Notes: a model not told the origin generated them from the letters alone. DNA of 64,000 bases from Streptomyces kurssanovii (GCF_014649695.1 NZ_BMTN01000004.1:1-64000); one strand, 5' to 3'; counted from the stretch's first letter, positions 16,034-25,478 are shown. Translations and numbers: made by a program.

Positions 16034-16429
16034 TCAGTCCTCGATGACCGGCCGGACCGGGGAGAGGAACGGATCCAGGCGGACCTGGATCTCGCCCCGG
16101 GCCATGACGCGGACGCGGAAGGCGCCCTGCCCCGGCGGCTCGTCCATGTCGGACGAGCGCTCGTAGAGCAGGCCCCAGGAGCCGGGGAAGCGGGTGGCGA
16201 TGTGGTGCAGCAGGCCGTCGAGGTCCGCGGCCTCGTCACGGCGACGGTTCATCAGGCCGTTGGCCAGCACGAAGTATTCGCCGTTGTGGACCTTCAGCGC
16301 CACTTCGCCCGTCGCCCAGTCGATTCCCGCGATGCGCTGCCGCAGGTCGGCGATGCCCGGGTCGAGAGTGCCCGCATCGGCCTCCTCGGGGGACTCGGCG
16401 ATCCCGAACCAGCCGTGAAACTCGTACAT
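16034..16429 (-). CDS. Probable immunity protein (Imm7-like)
   Basis: A 131-aa acidic cytoplasmic protein starting MYEFHGWFGIAESP, the opening I associate with the Imm7 family of polymorphic-toxin immunity proteins. It begins 6 nt after the stop of the large RHS toxin gene on the same strand, the standard position for a cognate immunity gene. By inference it binds and neutralises the C-terminal nuclease domain of that toxin. Family assignment is from the motif only; the positional argument is stronger. Confidence 0.75.
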   Translation of the reverse strand: MYEFHGWFGIAESPEEADAGTLDPGIADLRQRIAGIDWATGEVALKVHNGEYFVLANGLMNRRRDEAADLDGLLHHIATRFPGSWGLLYERSSDMDEPPGQGAFRVRVMARGEIQVRLDPFLSPVRPVIED

Positions 16430-16435
16430 CGTCCT

Positions 16436-19400
16436 CTATTCCAGCGGAGTCGTGTCGATGACCGGCTCGATCCCGTAACGGCGGCCGTATTCCTTCAGTT
16501 TGTCGATCACTCCAGGGCCCGGCTCGCCGTCGAAATGGAAGTACGGGGTGCGGCCGGATTGTAGCGCGTACTCGAATGTCGCCTTTGCCTGGTTCCGGAG
16601 GGCGCTGCCCATCTGCATTCCCTCCGGTTTCGACTGTGCGACGTACTCGTCGCTGATGGCGTCGATCTCCCGCCCCTTCGGGTCGTTCTCGAACTTGACC
16701 CGTGATTCGCCGCCGAGCCGCTCCGCCAGCGCGTCGGCCGCCGGGTCGGGCTTGTTCACCTTCACCAGCTCGCCGAGCCCACCGTTGTTCTCGTACGGGG
16801 CGAGGCCGAGGGGGTCACTCCAGGTGTGCGGGTTGTGGACATAGGCGACGGGGTTGGGCGCCGGTGCCAGTCCCAGGGGGTCGGGGGTGGTGTAGCGGGC
16901 GGTCTGCGGGTCGTAGTAGCGGTGGTGGTTGTAGTGGAGGCCGGTTTCCGGGTCGTAGTACTGGCCGGGGAACCGGAGGGGGGTGTACGCGGTGGCGTCC
17001 GTGTTCCAGGTCGTGGTGCCCCACAGAGTGGTGCGGCTGCGCCAGGCGATGGACCCCTCGTCGTCGACGAGTTCGGTGGGTGTGCCGATGAGATCGGTGA
17101 CGATGGCGAAGAACCGGGTGTCGATCTCCTGCCCTGTCGCGGTGTCGGCGAGCCGTTCCGTCTGGGCGACAGGGGTGAGCCCATGGTGGTCCCAGGTCAA
17201 TGTGACCACCGGGGCATCGGCGGGCCTGGTGATCTGCTCCGCCAGCAGCGTGCCGTCCCAGGTGAAGTCGATCCGTTCCGCGACGCCTCCGTCGGGCGCC
17301 ATGCGTTCCTTGCTCGTACGGCGCCCCAGCGGGTCGTACCGGTAGCGCCAGACCGTGTTGTCGGGTGTGATGACCTCGACCAGCCGGTCCTCCACGTCGT
17401 ACGAATAGCGCCAGGTCGCGGGCTTTTTGGACAGGCGGCTCCTGGTACGCCGGATCATGCGCCCGGCGGCGTCGTGCTCGTAGCGGTTGGCGCCGGCACG
17501 CACCACCCGGGTCCCCGCGTACGTCCGCTCGCCGCCGGCTTCCCGGTCGGCGTGCCGGTCCGGCCAGGATGCGGAGGTCTGGTTGCCGAGCCGGTCATAG
17601 GCGTACGACTCGGTCCAGCCGGCGGCGGTGACCGCGTTGACCCGGCCGACGGCGTCGAGCCGGAAGCGGCGGCGTCCGTTCAGTGCGTCGTCGATCTCCG
17701 TGAGGTGGCCGTCCTCGCGGTATGTGTAGCTGCGCCGGTTGAGGCTGCGGCCGCCGGCCGAGATCTCCTGCGCCGTGACGCGCCCGGCCTCGTCGCGCCG
17801 GGATGTCAGGGTGAGCGCCTCACCGACCCGGCGGACCACCTCACGGCCCGTCCGGTCCCGTTCGAAGTCCACCCGGCGTCCGCCGGCGACCAGTTGGGCG
17901 GCACGGCCGGAGGCGTCGTACGCGTACGAGGTCACCTGGCCGCCCGGGGTCGTCCGCCGGACGCGGCGCCCGGCCGTGTCGTAGGCGTACGTGACGGCCC
18001 GACCGTCGACGAGTTCGGCCTTGACCCGCCCCTCGCGGTCGTACTGGTAGACGACCTCGCTCTCGGGGCCGACGGCCTGGACCAGCCGTCCGGCCGCGTC
18101 ATAGCTGTACGACGTGACGTGTCCGGCGGCGTCCTTGCTCGTCACCCGCCCGCGGACGTCACGTTCGTAGCGGATGATCTCGCCCAGCGGCGTGATGCGG
18201 GCGGACACCCGGCCGAGGGGATCGACCTCGTATCCGACCGTGCGGTCGTCGAAGTCGGTCTCGGCGATGAGCCTGCCCGCGCTGTCGTACGTGTAGGACC
18301 AGTCCAGCCCATGGGGGCCGGTCACGCGGGTGAGACGCAGCTCGGTGTCGTGATCGAACTCGTGGCGGGTGCCGTCGGGATCGGTGCGCGACGCCAGCAG
18401 ATCGAAGTGGGTGTACGTGAAGTGCGTGACGCCACCCATGGGATCGGTGTGACGGACGCAGTTCCCCTCGCCGTCGTACGTCCAGGCCTCGGTCGCTCCG
18501 TCCGGTCCCGTGCGGCGCTCGAGCCTGCCCTCGGGTGTCCACTCGAAGCGGGACACGGCGCCGTCCGGCCGGACGAGCGCGGTGATGCGGCCGAAGGCGT
18601 CCCTGATGTAGCGCGTGACCCCGCCGGTGGGTTCCTCCTGTTCGAGCAACAGGCCGGCGGGGTCGTGACGCAGCCGCGTGACCTGTCCTTGGGCGTCGGT
18701 GATCGAGGTGACGTGGCCCCGGACGTCGTGGGTGTACCGAGTCGTGCGGCCCGCCGGGTCCGTGACGGAGAGCCGGTTGCCGCGCTCGTCGAACTCCTGC
18801 CGCCAGCGCGCGCCGCCCTCTCGCGTCAGCTCCACGGGCAGCCCGAGGCCGTTGTACGCGGCGTGCATCCTGCTGCCGTCGGCGTGGGTGACACCGGTGA
18901 GGTGACCGTCGTCGTCGTAGTCGAACACCGTCGTCGCGCCCAGCGGATCGGTGCGTGTCAGCAGCCGGTTGTAACGGTCGTACGTCGTGCGGACGGTCGC
19001 ACCGGTCGGATCGGTCTCGGCGATCACCTGAAGGCGGGCGTTGACCGTGTAGCGCCAGACATGGCCGAGCGAGTCGGTGACGGTGGTGGTGCGCAGACCT
19101 GTCGTGGAGTCCGGCTCCGAGTACTGGAACTCCGTCCGCAGATGTCCTTCCGTGCCGGTCTGGCTGACACAGCGGTCGTGCTCGTCGTAGACGAACGTGA
19201 AGCTGGAGTCGTTGGTGTCGGTCCACGCGGTGATGCGGCTCTCGGAGTCGTACTCGAAGCGCAGCGGAAGGCCCGAGGACCTGGTGACCTCGGTGAGGTC
19301 GCCGTCCCGGTACCCGTAACGGACGAGCTCGGTGCTGCTCGGCTCCGGGGTGCCCGGTGCGGCGTCGTCCAGACGCAGTGAGGTGATCCGGCCGTCCTCC

Positions 19401-21112
19401 GTGGTGAACACCAACCGGTATCCACCGGAGTGGGAGAGGGACAGCGGCGCTCCCGTTTCGTCGTACTCGGCGGTGATCGTGTGACCGTTGCGGTCCTCGA
19501 TCTCGACCAGAGGGGCGACGCCGTCACCGCCGGGTTCCGCCCCGGAGGGGGCGAGGAAGCGCCGGACGTGGCCGCTGTCCGGGTCGGTGAGGACGTAACC
19601 GCCGTCCACGTTCCGCTCCAGCGGCCAGCGCGGTCCGGCCTCCGCGAGCACGGGCAGGCCCGGCGCCGGGTGGGGAAAGGCCAGCAGGAGATTGTCCTCG
19701 CCGTGGAAGACCACGCCGAGGGAGTCGACCGTCAGACGCTGGTCGATCGTGGACGACCAGCTCGGTCCGAACCAGCGTCCCGCCCGGTACGACGACTCGT
19801 AGTCACGCCGGAACTCCAGCGGCAGCGTCCCCGGCAGGAACACATCGGATTCCGCCAGCAGCATGCGTCCCGTCGCGAAGTCCACCGGCTCTCGGCCACA
19901 GCACTTGTCCGTGACCTTGCGGCTGGCGTCCGCGGCGTTGTCGGCCCTGCGCGCGGCGTCGGACAGGTCGTCGGCGAGGCGGACACCTTTGACTCCCGCG
20001 CCCGCGCCGCCGGTCGCGACAGCCAGCAGCGCGTCGGGAACCAGCCTGCCGAAGCCCTCGGCCGGGTCCTTCATGAAGTCGTCGAGCATCTGCTTGCCCG
20101 CGCCCCATGGATCGTTGGCCACCTGGACGAGACCCGCGGCCATGTTGTTCAGCGACAGGGCGTACTCGGCGGGGTGGGTGATGTTGTACAGGTCGAGAGG
20201 GTTGACGCTGCGGACGAAGGTGAGCAGACCGGCGGTGCCCTTGATGATCCCGCCACCGAAGTGGGTTTTCATGATCTCGAGTTCGCTCAGGCCGTCCACG
20301 GCCTGCTCGGCGTACGACGGCTTGGGCGGGGCGGCGTCCCTGGCCGCCTGGACGGCCTTGCGCGCGGTCTCGGCCGCGGTGTTGCGCTGCTTTCTGGCCT
20401 CGGCCAGGATCTCCTGGGCCTCCTCCATCTGCGCCTTGCCCGGATCGGTGAAGGCGCCGGGCTTCGGCGGCAGCGACGCCGGATCGCGCTGGTCGGCCGG
20501 TTGGGCGTTGTAGCGGTCGGCGGCCTTGTTGTACTCGTCGACCTTCTTGTTGTGGGCGTCCATGGCGTCCTCGGACGCCTTGCTGCCTGCTTTCCACTTT
20601 TCGATGGCTGTCTGGGCCCGGCCCTGCGCCCACTCCACCGTTCCGGCGAACGACTCCAGGGCTCCTGCCGCCTTCTCGGCCGCGTCGGCGGCCTTGAACC
20701 ACTTGGGCGGCTCGATGGCCACCGTCCGGCGGAACGCGTCCGCCGCCTGTCCTTTGAGCGAGTCCGAGTCCAGGCCCTCGAGCCCCAGGCCGACATTGTT
20801 GAACGCCTTCTTGAAGTCCTTGAGATGGGAGGCGGTGGAGCGGAGCTTGGACGGGCTGCCGTAGACGAGTTTGCTCTTGTCCTCGGTCTGCCCGAGGTTC
20901 ATCTCGTCGACCTCGGCGCCCATCCTGTTCGCGAGGGAACGGGACTGCTCGCGAACCCAGTCGGCGCCGGACTCCCAGCCGACGTCCTCGAGTCGGTCCG
21001 CGGTCCAGTTCCCGGCGTCCTCGACACGGTCGCCGGCCCACTCGGTGGCGTCCTCGACCGCGTCCTCCACCACGTCCGGTGTGATGTCACTGACGAAATC
21101 GCCGATACCCAT
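16436..21112 (-). CDS. RHS/YD-repeat polymorphic toxin with nuclease-like C-terminus
   Basis: A 1558-aa giant exotoxin. The N-terminal about 210 residues are helical, with an ESX/WXG-like heptad pattern and a putative type VII secretion signal (starts MGIGDFVSDITPDVVEDAVE). A DUF6531-like block follows near 404 (EPVDFATGRMLL, LPLEFRRDYESSY). About 20 YD/RHS repeats (roughly 540-1400, e.g. YTYDSAGRLIAETD) should form the encapsulating beta-shell. The core ends with two DPLGL motifs (near 1414 and 1434). The variable tip (about 1450-1558) contains RVKFENDPKGREIDAISDEY then VAQSKP, resembling the D...QxK centre of restriction-endonuclease-fold toxins. Its immunity gene follows directly. Confidence 0.88.
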   Translation of the reverse strand: MGIGDFVSDITPDVVEDAVEDATEWAGDRVEDAGNWTADRLEDVGWESGADWVREQSRSLANRMGAEVDEMNLGQTEDKSKLVYGSPSKLRSTASHLKDFKKAFNNVGLGLEGLDSDSLKGQAADAFRRTVAIEPPKWFKAADAAEKAAGALESFAGTVEWAQGRAQTAIEKWKAGSKASEDAMDAHNKKVDEYNKAADRYNAQPADQRDPASLPPKPGAFTDPGKAQMEEAQEILAEARKQRNTAAETARKAVQAARDAAPPKPSYAEQAVDGLSELEIMKTHFGGGIIKGTAGLLTFVRSVNPLDLYNITHPAEYALSLNNMAAGLVQVANDPWGAGKQMLDDFMKDPAEGFGRLVPDALLAVATGGAGAGVKGVRLADDLSDAARRADNAADASRKVTDKCCGREPVDFATGRMLLAESDVFLPGTLPLEFRRDYESSYRAGRWFGPSWSSTIDQRLTVDSLGVVFHGEDNLLLAFPHPAPGLPVLAEAGPRWPLERNVDGGYVLTDPDSGHVRRFLAPSGAEPGGDGVAPLVEIEDRNGHTITAEYDETGAPLSLSHSGGYRLVFTTEDGRITSLRLDDAAPGTPEPSSTELVRYGYRDGDLTEVTRSSGLPLRFEYDSESRITAWTDTNDSSFTFVYDEHDRCVSQTGTEGHLRTEFQYSEPDSTTGLRTTTVTDSLGHVWRYTVNARLQVIAETDPTGATVRTTYDRYNRLLTRTDPLGATTVFDYDDDGHLTGVTHADGSRMHAAYNGLGLPVELTREGGARWRQEFDERGNRLSVTDPAGRTTRYTHDVRGHVTSITDAQGQVTRLRHDPAGLLLEQEEPTGGVTRYIRDAFGRITALVRPDGAVSRFEWTPEGRLERRTGPDGATEAWTYDGEGNCVRHTDPMGGVTHFTYTHFDLLASRTDPDGTRHEFDHDTELRLTRVTGPHGLDWSYTYDSAGRLIAETDFDDRTVGYEVDPLGRVSARITPLGEIIRYERDVRGRVTSKDAAGHVTSYSYDAAGRLVQAVGPESEVVYQYDREGRVKAELVDGRAVTYAYDTAGRRVRRTTPGGQVTSYAYDASGRAAQLVAGGRRVDFERDRTGREVVRRVGEALTLTSRRDEAGRVTAQEISAGGRSLNRRSYTYREDGHLTEIDDALNGRRRFRLDAVGRVNAVTAAGWTESYAYDRLGNQTSASWPDRHADREAGGERTYAGTRVVRAGANRYEHDAAGRMIRRTRSRLSKKPATWRYSYDVEDRLVEVITPDNTVWRYRYDPLGRRTSKERMAPDGGVAERIDFTWDGTLLAEQITRPADAPVVTLTWDHHGLTPVAQTERLADTATGQEIDTRFFAIVTDLIGTPTELVDDEGSIAWRSRTTLWGTTTWNTDATAYTPLRFPGQYYDPETGLHYNHHRYYDPQTARYTTPDPLGLAPAPNPVAYVHNPHTWSDPLGLAPYENNGGLGELVKVNKPDPAADALAERLGGESRVKFENDPKGREIDAISDEYVAQSKPEGMQMGSALRNQAKATFEYALQSGRTPYFHFDGEPGPGVIDKLKEYGRRYGIEPVIDTTPLE

Positions 21113-21139
21113 TGCTCAACGTCCCCCGTTGCTCGCGGA

Positions 21140-21781
21140 TCAGTTTCCGGCGTCACCCTGCTGACGGGCCCGCTCTTCCGGCGACGGTCCGAACGTGTCG
21201 TCCACCGCCCGGTCGAAGTCCTCCTGGTCGATTCCGATGAGGTCGTTCAGCGCGCTCGTACGCCGGCCGCCGTTGCCTTCGGTCAGCAGCGCGCGGCCGG
21301 TGTCCTTCCATGTCTGAGCGGCCTCGTCCCCCGCCCGCTGGAACGACTCGGGGCTGTAGTCCGGGTCCAGGTAGTCCGGGGTGAAGACGTCTCCCCAGTT
21401 CTGCCTGACGATCTCGTCCTCGGATGCGTGGGGGTTCCCGACGCCCGCGTTCACGGCGATCTTGAAGGTGCCCTGGACGTACTGGTCCTCCTCCCAGATC
21501 AGACCGGCTGCGAGTCCGAGCTTCGCCGCGATCGCGTTCGCGTCTTGGACGAGGGCACGCACTCCCCACTCCCAGCGCTCGGCGTAGTCCTCGAAGTCGA
21601 CCGACAGGTCGTAGTGGCCGACCTCCATCCCGGTCATCGCCAGCTCCGAGAACCCCTTGCCCAGCACCGATCCGGTCCCGGTGCCGACCTCCCGCAGCTC
21701 GGACACCGCGGCACGCAGCCCATGAGTGATCCGCTGGACGCTGTGGCGGTCGACGCCGAGGTCCTCCGCACCGCTGCCCAT
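21140..21781 (-). CDS. Hypothetical ESX/type VII-associated protein
   Basis: A 213-aa soluble, mostly helical acidic protein. The first about 100 residues (HSVQRITHGLRAAVSELREV, then FEDYAERWEWGVRALVQDAN) resemble the helical hairpins of ESX/WXG-type partners. The C-terminal half is Asp/Glu-rich. It lies 27 nt upstream of the RHS toxin and shares 1 bp with the preceding SseB-like gene (TGATG), so the three are one operon. A chaperone, adaptor or secreted partner for toxin export is plausible. No catalytic motif is seen. Confidence 0.68.
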   Translation of the reverse strand: MGSGAEDLGVDRHSVQRITHGLRAAVSELREVGTGTGSVLGKGFSELAMTGMEVGHYDLSVDFEDYAERWEWGVRALVQDANAIAAKLGLAAGLIWEEDQYVQGTFKIAVNAGVGNPHASEDEIVRQNWGDVFTPDYLDPDYSPESFQRAGDEAAQTWKDTGRALLTEGNGGRRTSALNDLIGIDQEDFDRAVDDTFGPSPEERARQQGDAGN

Positions 21782-22206
21782 CAGCCCTGTCCTCCGGGGG
21801 TTTCGTCGACATCGACGGCCACGGCGTCGGGCACGATGCCCATGACCGGCGGAAAGAGCATGGCCCCGTCGGGGTCGGCAACGTTCATCGCCAGGCCTGC
21901 CGGAACTCCGATCGCCGGCACGATCTCGTCCAGCAGTCGCGCGCCGAGCAGTGCCGCGAACTCCCAGGAGCGGCCGGTGTCCCGCCCGTCACCGGCATCC
22001 CGCGCCCGGGCGAATCGAGCGAGGGCCTCCTCGTCGCTGAATCCGAGGATCCAACGGACCCCGCCGGACTCGGCGGTCCACAGCCCGCCACCCTCCAGCG
22101 GCACCAGAACGACCGCGCGCCGCAACTCCCCGACCATGGCCCGGGGATCGCCGATTCCGGCCCGCAGCTCCGCGATCCGCTCCTCGAGCGGTGTGTCCGT
22201 ATTCAT
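21781..22206 (-). CDS. SseB-like protein
   Basis: A 141-aa cytoplasmic protein with an alpha/beta pattern resembling the SseB N-terminal domain (LRRAVVLVPL, GVRWILGFSDEEALARFARA, then a hydrophobic patch and AMLFPPVMG). Such genes commonly accompany ESX-type toxin cassettes in Streptomyces. It is the first gene of the toxin operon, overlapping the next gene by 1 bp. ATG 22206 follows GAAGGGGTCCCGG, an adequate ribosome-binding region. Role unproven; a secretion adaptor or regulator is possible. Confidence 0.7.
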   Translation of the reverse strand: MNTDTPLEERIAELRAGIGDPRAMVGELRRAVVLVPLEGGGLWTAESGGVRWILGFSDEEALARFARARDAGDGRDTGRSWEFAALLGARLLDEIVPAIGVPAGLAMNVADPDGAMLFPPVMGIVPDAVAVDVDETPGGQG

Positions 22207-22362
22207 CCGGGACCCCTTCGATCAGCCACTGCCAGCTTTCGAATCGTAGGAAACAACGCACCTTCCGGGCAGGGTGGTTCCAGTGTCCCGAGGTGTTCAC
22301 ACGTTCTCCATGACCGAGGAACAGCGCGCGGGGGATATGCGGCGTCCCGCGGGGGGCCGACG

Positions 22363-23922
22363 CTACAGCGCCTGCGGGTAGTCGAACAGGCGGTCCGGGT
22401 CGTACTGCTTCTTCAGCCGGGTGAGCCGGCCGAGGGCAGGTCCGTAGTAGGCCCGGCGCCAGTCGGACAGGGTCGGATCGGCGTAGTTCTGGTACGCCGA
22501 TCCCGACGCGTAGCGCCGCATCGACGCATGAGTGTCCCGCAGCCAGGACTGCTGCGCGGTGCCGCCGGTACCGGGCCGCCAGGCGGCGATGTACTGGGCC
22601 AGCATCCGGGAGCGCCGGTGCACGAACGACGTCGCCAGTGGATCCACCCGGTTCACCGCGCCGCCGAGCGCGGTCAGCGCGATCGAACCACCGCCGCCCG
22701 CGTCGGCCGGGAGACGGGTGAAGGCCTCCGCCGCCGCGATCAGCGCGCGCAGACCTCCGGCGGCGATGTCGCGGTCGTAGAAGTCGGAGGCCGAGGCGTA
22801 CGTCTCACGGGGCAGGGCGCCCCGCCGGTCGCGGCCGGGGGTGCTGCCCGGCAGCCGGCACTGGCCCTCGCTGAGGGAGAGGCAGTTCGCGTAGCCGAGC
22901 ATGGCGTCCCGGTAGCCGCGGGGGCGCAGGGCGACGGAGGAGGGGGCCGAGCCGGCCGCGCCCGCGAGCCGGTCGACCGCGTTCTGCAGATCGCTCTCCG
23001 CGCCGAGCGTGAAGGCGACGACGGACAGGGTGGGACGGGAGCCGCCGGGACCCGCGGAAAGATGGAGCGAGGACCAGATCTCGTCCGGCTGGTCGGGGCC
23101 CCAGCGCTGCCAGGCGGCGAGCACGGGTTCCGCCCTCCGCCACGGCCAGTTGAGATACGCGGTGACGGTGTCAGGCGTGGGGCTGGTGCGGAAGCGCAGC
23201 CGGGTCACCACACCGAAGTTGCCGTTCCCGGCGCCGCGCAGCGCCCAGAAGAGGTCCTTGTTCTCTTCGGCGTTCGCGGTCAGCGCCCTGCCGTCGGCGG
23301 TGACGACCGTCGCCTCGGTCAGGCTGTCGCAGGTCAGCCCATAGGCACGGGAGGTGACACCGTGGCCGCCGCCGAGTGCGAGACCGGAGACGCCGACCGT
23401 GGGGCAGGAACCCGCGGGGACGGTACGGCCGTGCCGGGCCAGGGTGTTGTAGACGTCGACGAGTTTGGCGCCGGCGCCCATCGAGCCGTCGGCCCCGATC
23501 CGGTCCAGCAGCGACACGTCGATGACGAGGCGTCCGTTGCCCGAGGACCAGCCGCCGTAGGAATGGCCGCCGTTGCGGATGGACACCGGAGTGCCGTGTG
23601 CCCGGGCGTAGGCGAGGCACTCCTGCACGTCCTCCTCGCCCGCCACATAGGCGACGGCCGCCGGCTTCAGCGAGTCGAAGCGCGTGTTGTACAGCTGCCG
23701 GGCGCTCGCGTACGCCGCGTCCCCGGGCCGGATCAGCCGGCCGTCGAGGCCGCGGGCGAGGGCGGCCCAGTCCGCGGCGGCGGTCCTGGTGGCCGAGGGG
23801 GCGGGCGAGGTGGGTACGGGGGCGGTGGTGCCCGGCGCGGTGCCTGCCTCCTTTTCCGTGCAGCCCGTGGCGGCCGCCGCGGTGAGGGCGACAGCGGTGG
23901 TCAGCAGCGCACGCCGGTCCAT
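22363..23922 (-). CDS. Exported FAD-dependent oxidoreductase (berberine-bridge type)
   Basis: A 519-aa lipoprotein. MDRRALLTTAVALTAAAATGC has a twin-Arg start and a lipobox ending in Cys. The FAD-binding type 4 domain (about 85-265) has His in IRNGGHSYGGW and Cys in PAGSCPTVGVSGL, the two positions that carry the 8alpha-histidyl and 6-S-cysteinyl bonds in bicovalent flavoenzymes. The BBE tail ends YYGPALGRLTRLKKQYDPDR. Likely an extracytoplasmic oxidase of carbohydrates or aromatic compounds. ATG 23922 is fixed by a perfect AGGAGG; the open frame upstream to 24894 is spurious. Confidence 0.88.
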   Translation of the reverse strand: MDRRALLTTAVALTAAAATGCTEKEAGTAPGTTAPVPTSPAPSATRTAAADWAALARGLDGRLIRPGDAAYASARQLYNTRFDSLKPAAVAYVAGEEDVQECLAYARAHGTPVSIRNGGHSYGGWSSGNGRLVIDVSLLDRIGADGSMGAGAKLVDVYNTLARHGRTVPAGSCPTVGVSGLALGGGHGVTSRAYGLTCDSLTEATVVTADGRALTANAEENKDLFWALRGAGNGNFGVVTRLRFRTSPTPDTVTAYLNWPWRRAEPVLAAWQRWGPDQPDEIWSSLHLSAGPGGSRPTLSVVAFTLGAESDLQNAVDRLAGAAGSAPSSVALRPRGYRDAMLGYANCLSLSEGQCRLPGSTPGRDRRGALPRETYASASDFYDRDIAAGGLRALIAAAEAFTRLPADAGGGGSIALTALGGAVNRVDPLATSFVHRRSRMLAQYIAAWRPGTGGTAQQSWLRDTHASMRRYASGSAYQNYADPTLSDWRRAYYGPALGRLTRLKKQYDPDRLFDYPQAL

Positions 23923-24319
23923 GGAACCTCCTGGGGAACGAGACGGCTCGCGGCGCCGGCAGGTTCCCGGTCCGACGGCCCGGTCAGGACGTGCGGGCCG
24001 GAACGTGGGAGCGGGCGTCGCTACGGGCCCGGTCACGGGACCGTCTGGCCGGTCCTGACCAGCCGCAGGTGCAGCGGGCCACGGCGAAGGAGCCGCGTTC
24101 GACCGTGGTCGTCGTATGCGTCGCCGGGGCGCCGGCCGAGGGGTCCTGCTGGGGCACGGGTCAACGGTACTGCGGCGCCGGGGGCCGCAAAGCCCCCGGG
24201 ACCGGCGTGACGACGTGCCGGGGCGGTCGTTATGCGAATGGGTCGTTCCCCGGCCCCTCGGGCGGAGGGCAACGGGAGACCCGTACAAGCAGCGGTCCGG
24301 TGTTGGGGGTTGGCAGGCA
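23923..24319. other. Divergent intergenic region
   Basis: About 400 nt between the minus-strand flavoenzyme and the plus-strand lipoprotein. It should contain both promoters. I see GC-rich low-complexity sequence and no convincing coding frame, -10/-35 pair or operator. Confidence 0.5.
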
Positions 24320-25159
24320 ATGGTGGTGCAGCACAAGCGCAGGGGCGGAGCGGTCGCCGTCCTGGCAGCCATGGCCGTGGTGGCGGGCGGGGGGTGCTCG
24401 GACCCAGGCGCTGCCGCGGAGGACGGCAACGGACCTGCCGCGGGCAGGTCCGGCGGCGCGGCGGCCGAGGTACGCAGAGCCGCTGACGCGCTGACAGGGG
24501 CCAGGAGCTCCAAGGCGCGTACGTCCATGGAGATGGCGTCGGGCGGCACCCGGGTCACCATCCGGGGTGAGGGCGGATACGACTTCGCCCGGGGCGTGGG
24601 CAGGCTGAAGGTCGTACTGCCGCCGGACGCCGCCGGCGAGGACGAGCACGAACCCATCACCGAACTGCTGACGTCCGGCGCCCTGTACATGAAGAACCGG
24701 GGCGCGGGTGTGCCCGCGGACAAGTGGGTCAGGGTGGACACGACCACCCTGGACGACGGGAACCTGGTGACGGGCGGCGCGACCGACCCGCTCACCGCCG
24801 CCGAACTGCTCCGTGGCGCGGACCAGGTGACATACGTCGGCGATGTGGAGATCTCGGGCCAGAAGGTACGGCACTTCAAGGGCGTCACCGACATCGGGCG
24901 GGCGGCGCGGGTCGCGGAACCTCACGCGAGAGCGTCACTGGCCGCAGCGGCGAAAGGGTTCGCCAGGGACGTGGTGCCGTTCGATGCCTACCTCGACGAG
25001 GCGGGCAGGCTCCGGAAGGTGCGGCACCGCTTCGCGTTCGTCAATGAGGGCCGTACGGTCGACGTCACGTCGACCACGGTCCTCTTCGACTTCGGGGCCC
25101 AGGTCGTCGTCCAGCTCCCGGACGAGAAGGACATCTACTCCGGAAGGGTCGAGGCCTGA
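24320..25159 (+). CDS. LppX/LprG-like lipoprotein
   Basis: A 279-aa secreted lipoprotein. A basic N-terminus and hydrophobic stretch end in VVAGGGC, a good lipobox; the mature part starts at the Cys near residue 26. The mature domain alternates amphipathic strands (TSMEMASGGTRVTIRG, ALYMKNRG, KVRHFKGVTDI, VRHRFAFVNEGRTVDV), like the half-barrel fold of LppX/LprAFG lipid-binding lipoproteins. ATG 24320 is chosen because the signal peptide starts there. Likely binds a lipid or precursor at the outer membrane face. Its divergent neighbour is also a lipoprotein. Confidence 0.8.
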   Translation: MVVQHKRRGGAVAVLAAMAVVAGGGCSDPGAAAEDGNGPAAGRSGGAAAEVRRAADALTGARSSKARTSMEMASGGTRVTIRGEGGYDFARGVGRLKVVLPPDAAGEDEHEPITELLTSGALYMKNRGAGVPADKWVRVDTTTLDDGNLVTGGATDPLTAAELLRGADQVTYVGDVEISGQKVRHFKGVTDIGRAARVAEPHARASLAAAAKGFARDVVPFDAYLDEAGRLRKVRHRFAFVNEGRTVDVTSTTVLFDFGAQVVVQLPDEKDIYSGRVEA

Positions 25160-25307
25160 GCGTGCCTGACGGGCCCGTCCGCGCGGGGAGGCCAGGGGTA
25201 CCTGGGCCGGGAGAGTCAGAACCTAAATGGTCCGGACGTGCCATGCGCAGCGCGTGCATCGCTCCCTACGCTAGGAAACCGACATCGGCCGGAAGAGGTG
25301 ATTGCAC

Positions 25308-25478
25308 GTGGCCCCGCCCAGTACGAGCACCGTCCAGGACGACCACGTGGCCCTCGCCGAGATCGAGCTGTGCGGCGAGTTGATGATCGCCGCGTCGGCC
25401 GCCGCGGAGGAGCGACTCAGCGCGGACCGTATCGACGAGGTCCTGATGGTGGCGGCCGAGCGGGCCGCCTGCCGGTGA
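25308..25478 (+). CDS. Small acidic conserved-looking protein (56 aa)
   Basis: A 56-aa frame, MAPPSTSTVQDD through HVALAEIELCGELMIAASAA to ERAACR, starts at GTG 25308 with GAGGTG 8 nt upstream and a TACGCT -10 box at 25267-25272. The composition (helical, acidic, two Cys) and start signals argue for a real gene despite its size. I recall very similar short proteins encoded beside csoR and phoU-like genes in other Streptomyces, but can give no function. Confidence 0.72.
   Translation: MAPPSTSTVQDDHVALAEIELCGELMIAASAAAEERLSADRIDEVLMVAAERAACR

Noticed and set aside
16436-22206. Prophage or mobile element carrying the RHS toxin
   Set aside because: No integrase, transposase, tRNA attachment site or terminal repeats, and base composition does not differ visibly from flanking genes.
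19430-22249. 939-codon plus-strand frame opposite the RHS toxin operon
   Set aside because: Antisense to the DUF6531, ESX-like and SseB-like genes, with Arg/Val/Gly-rich composition and no domain.
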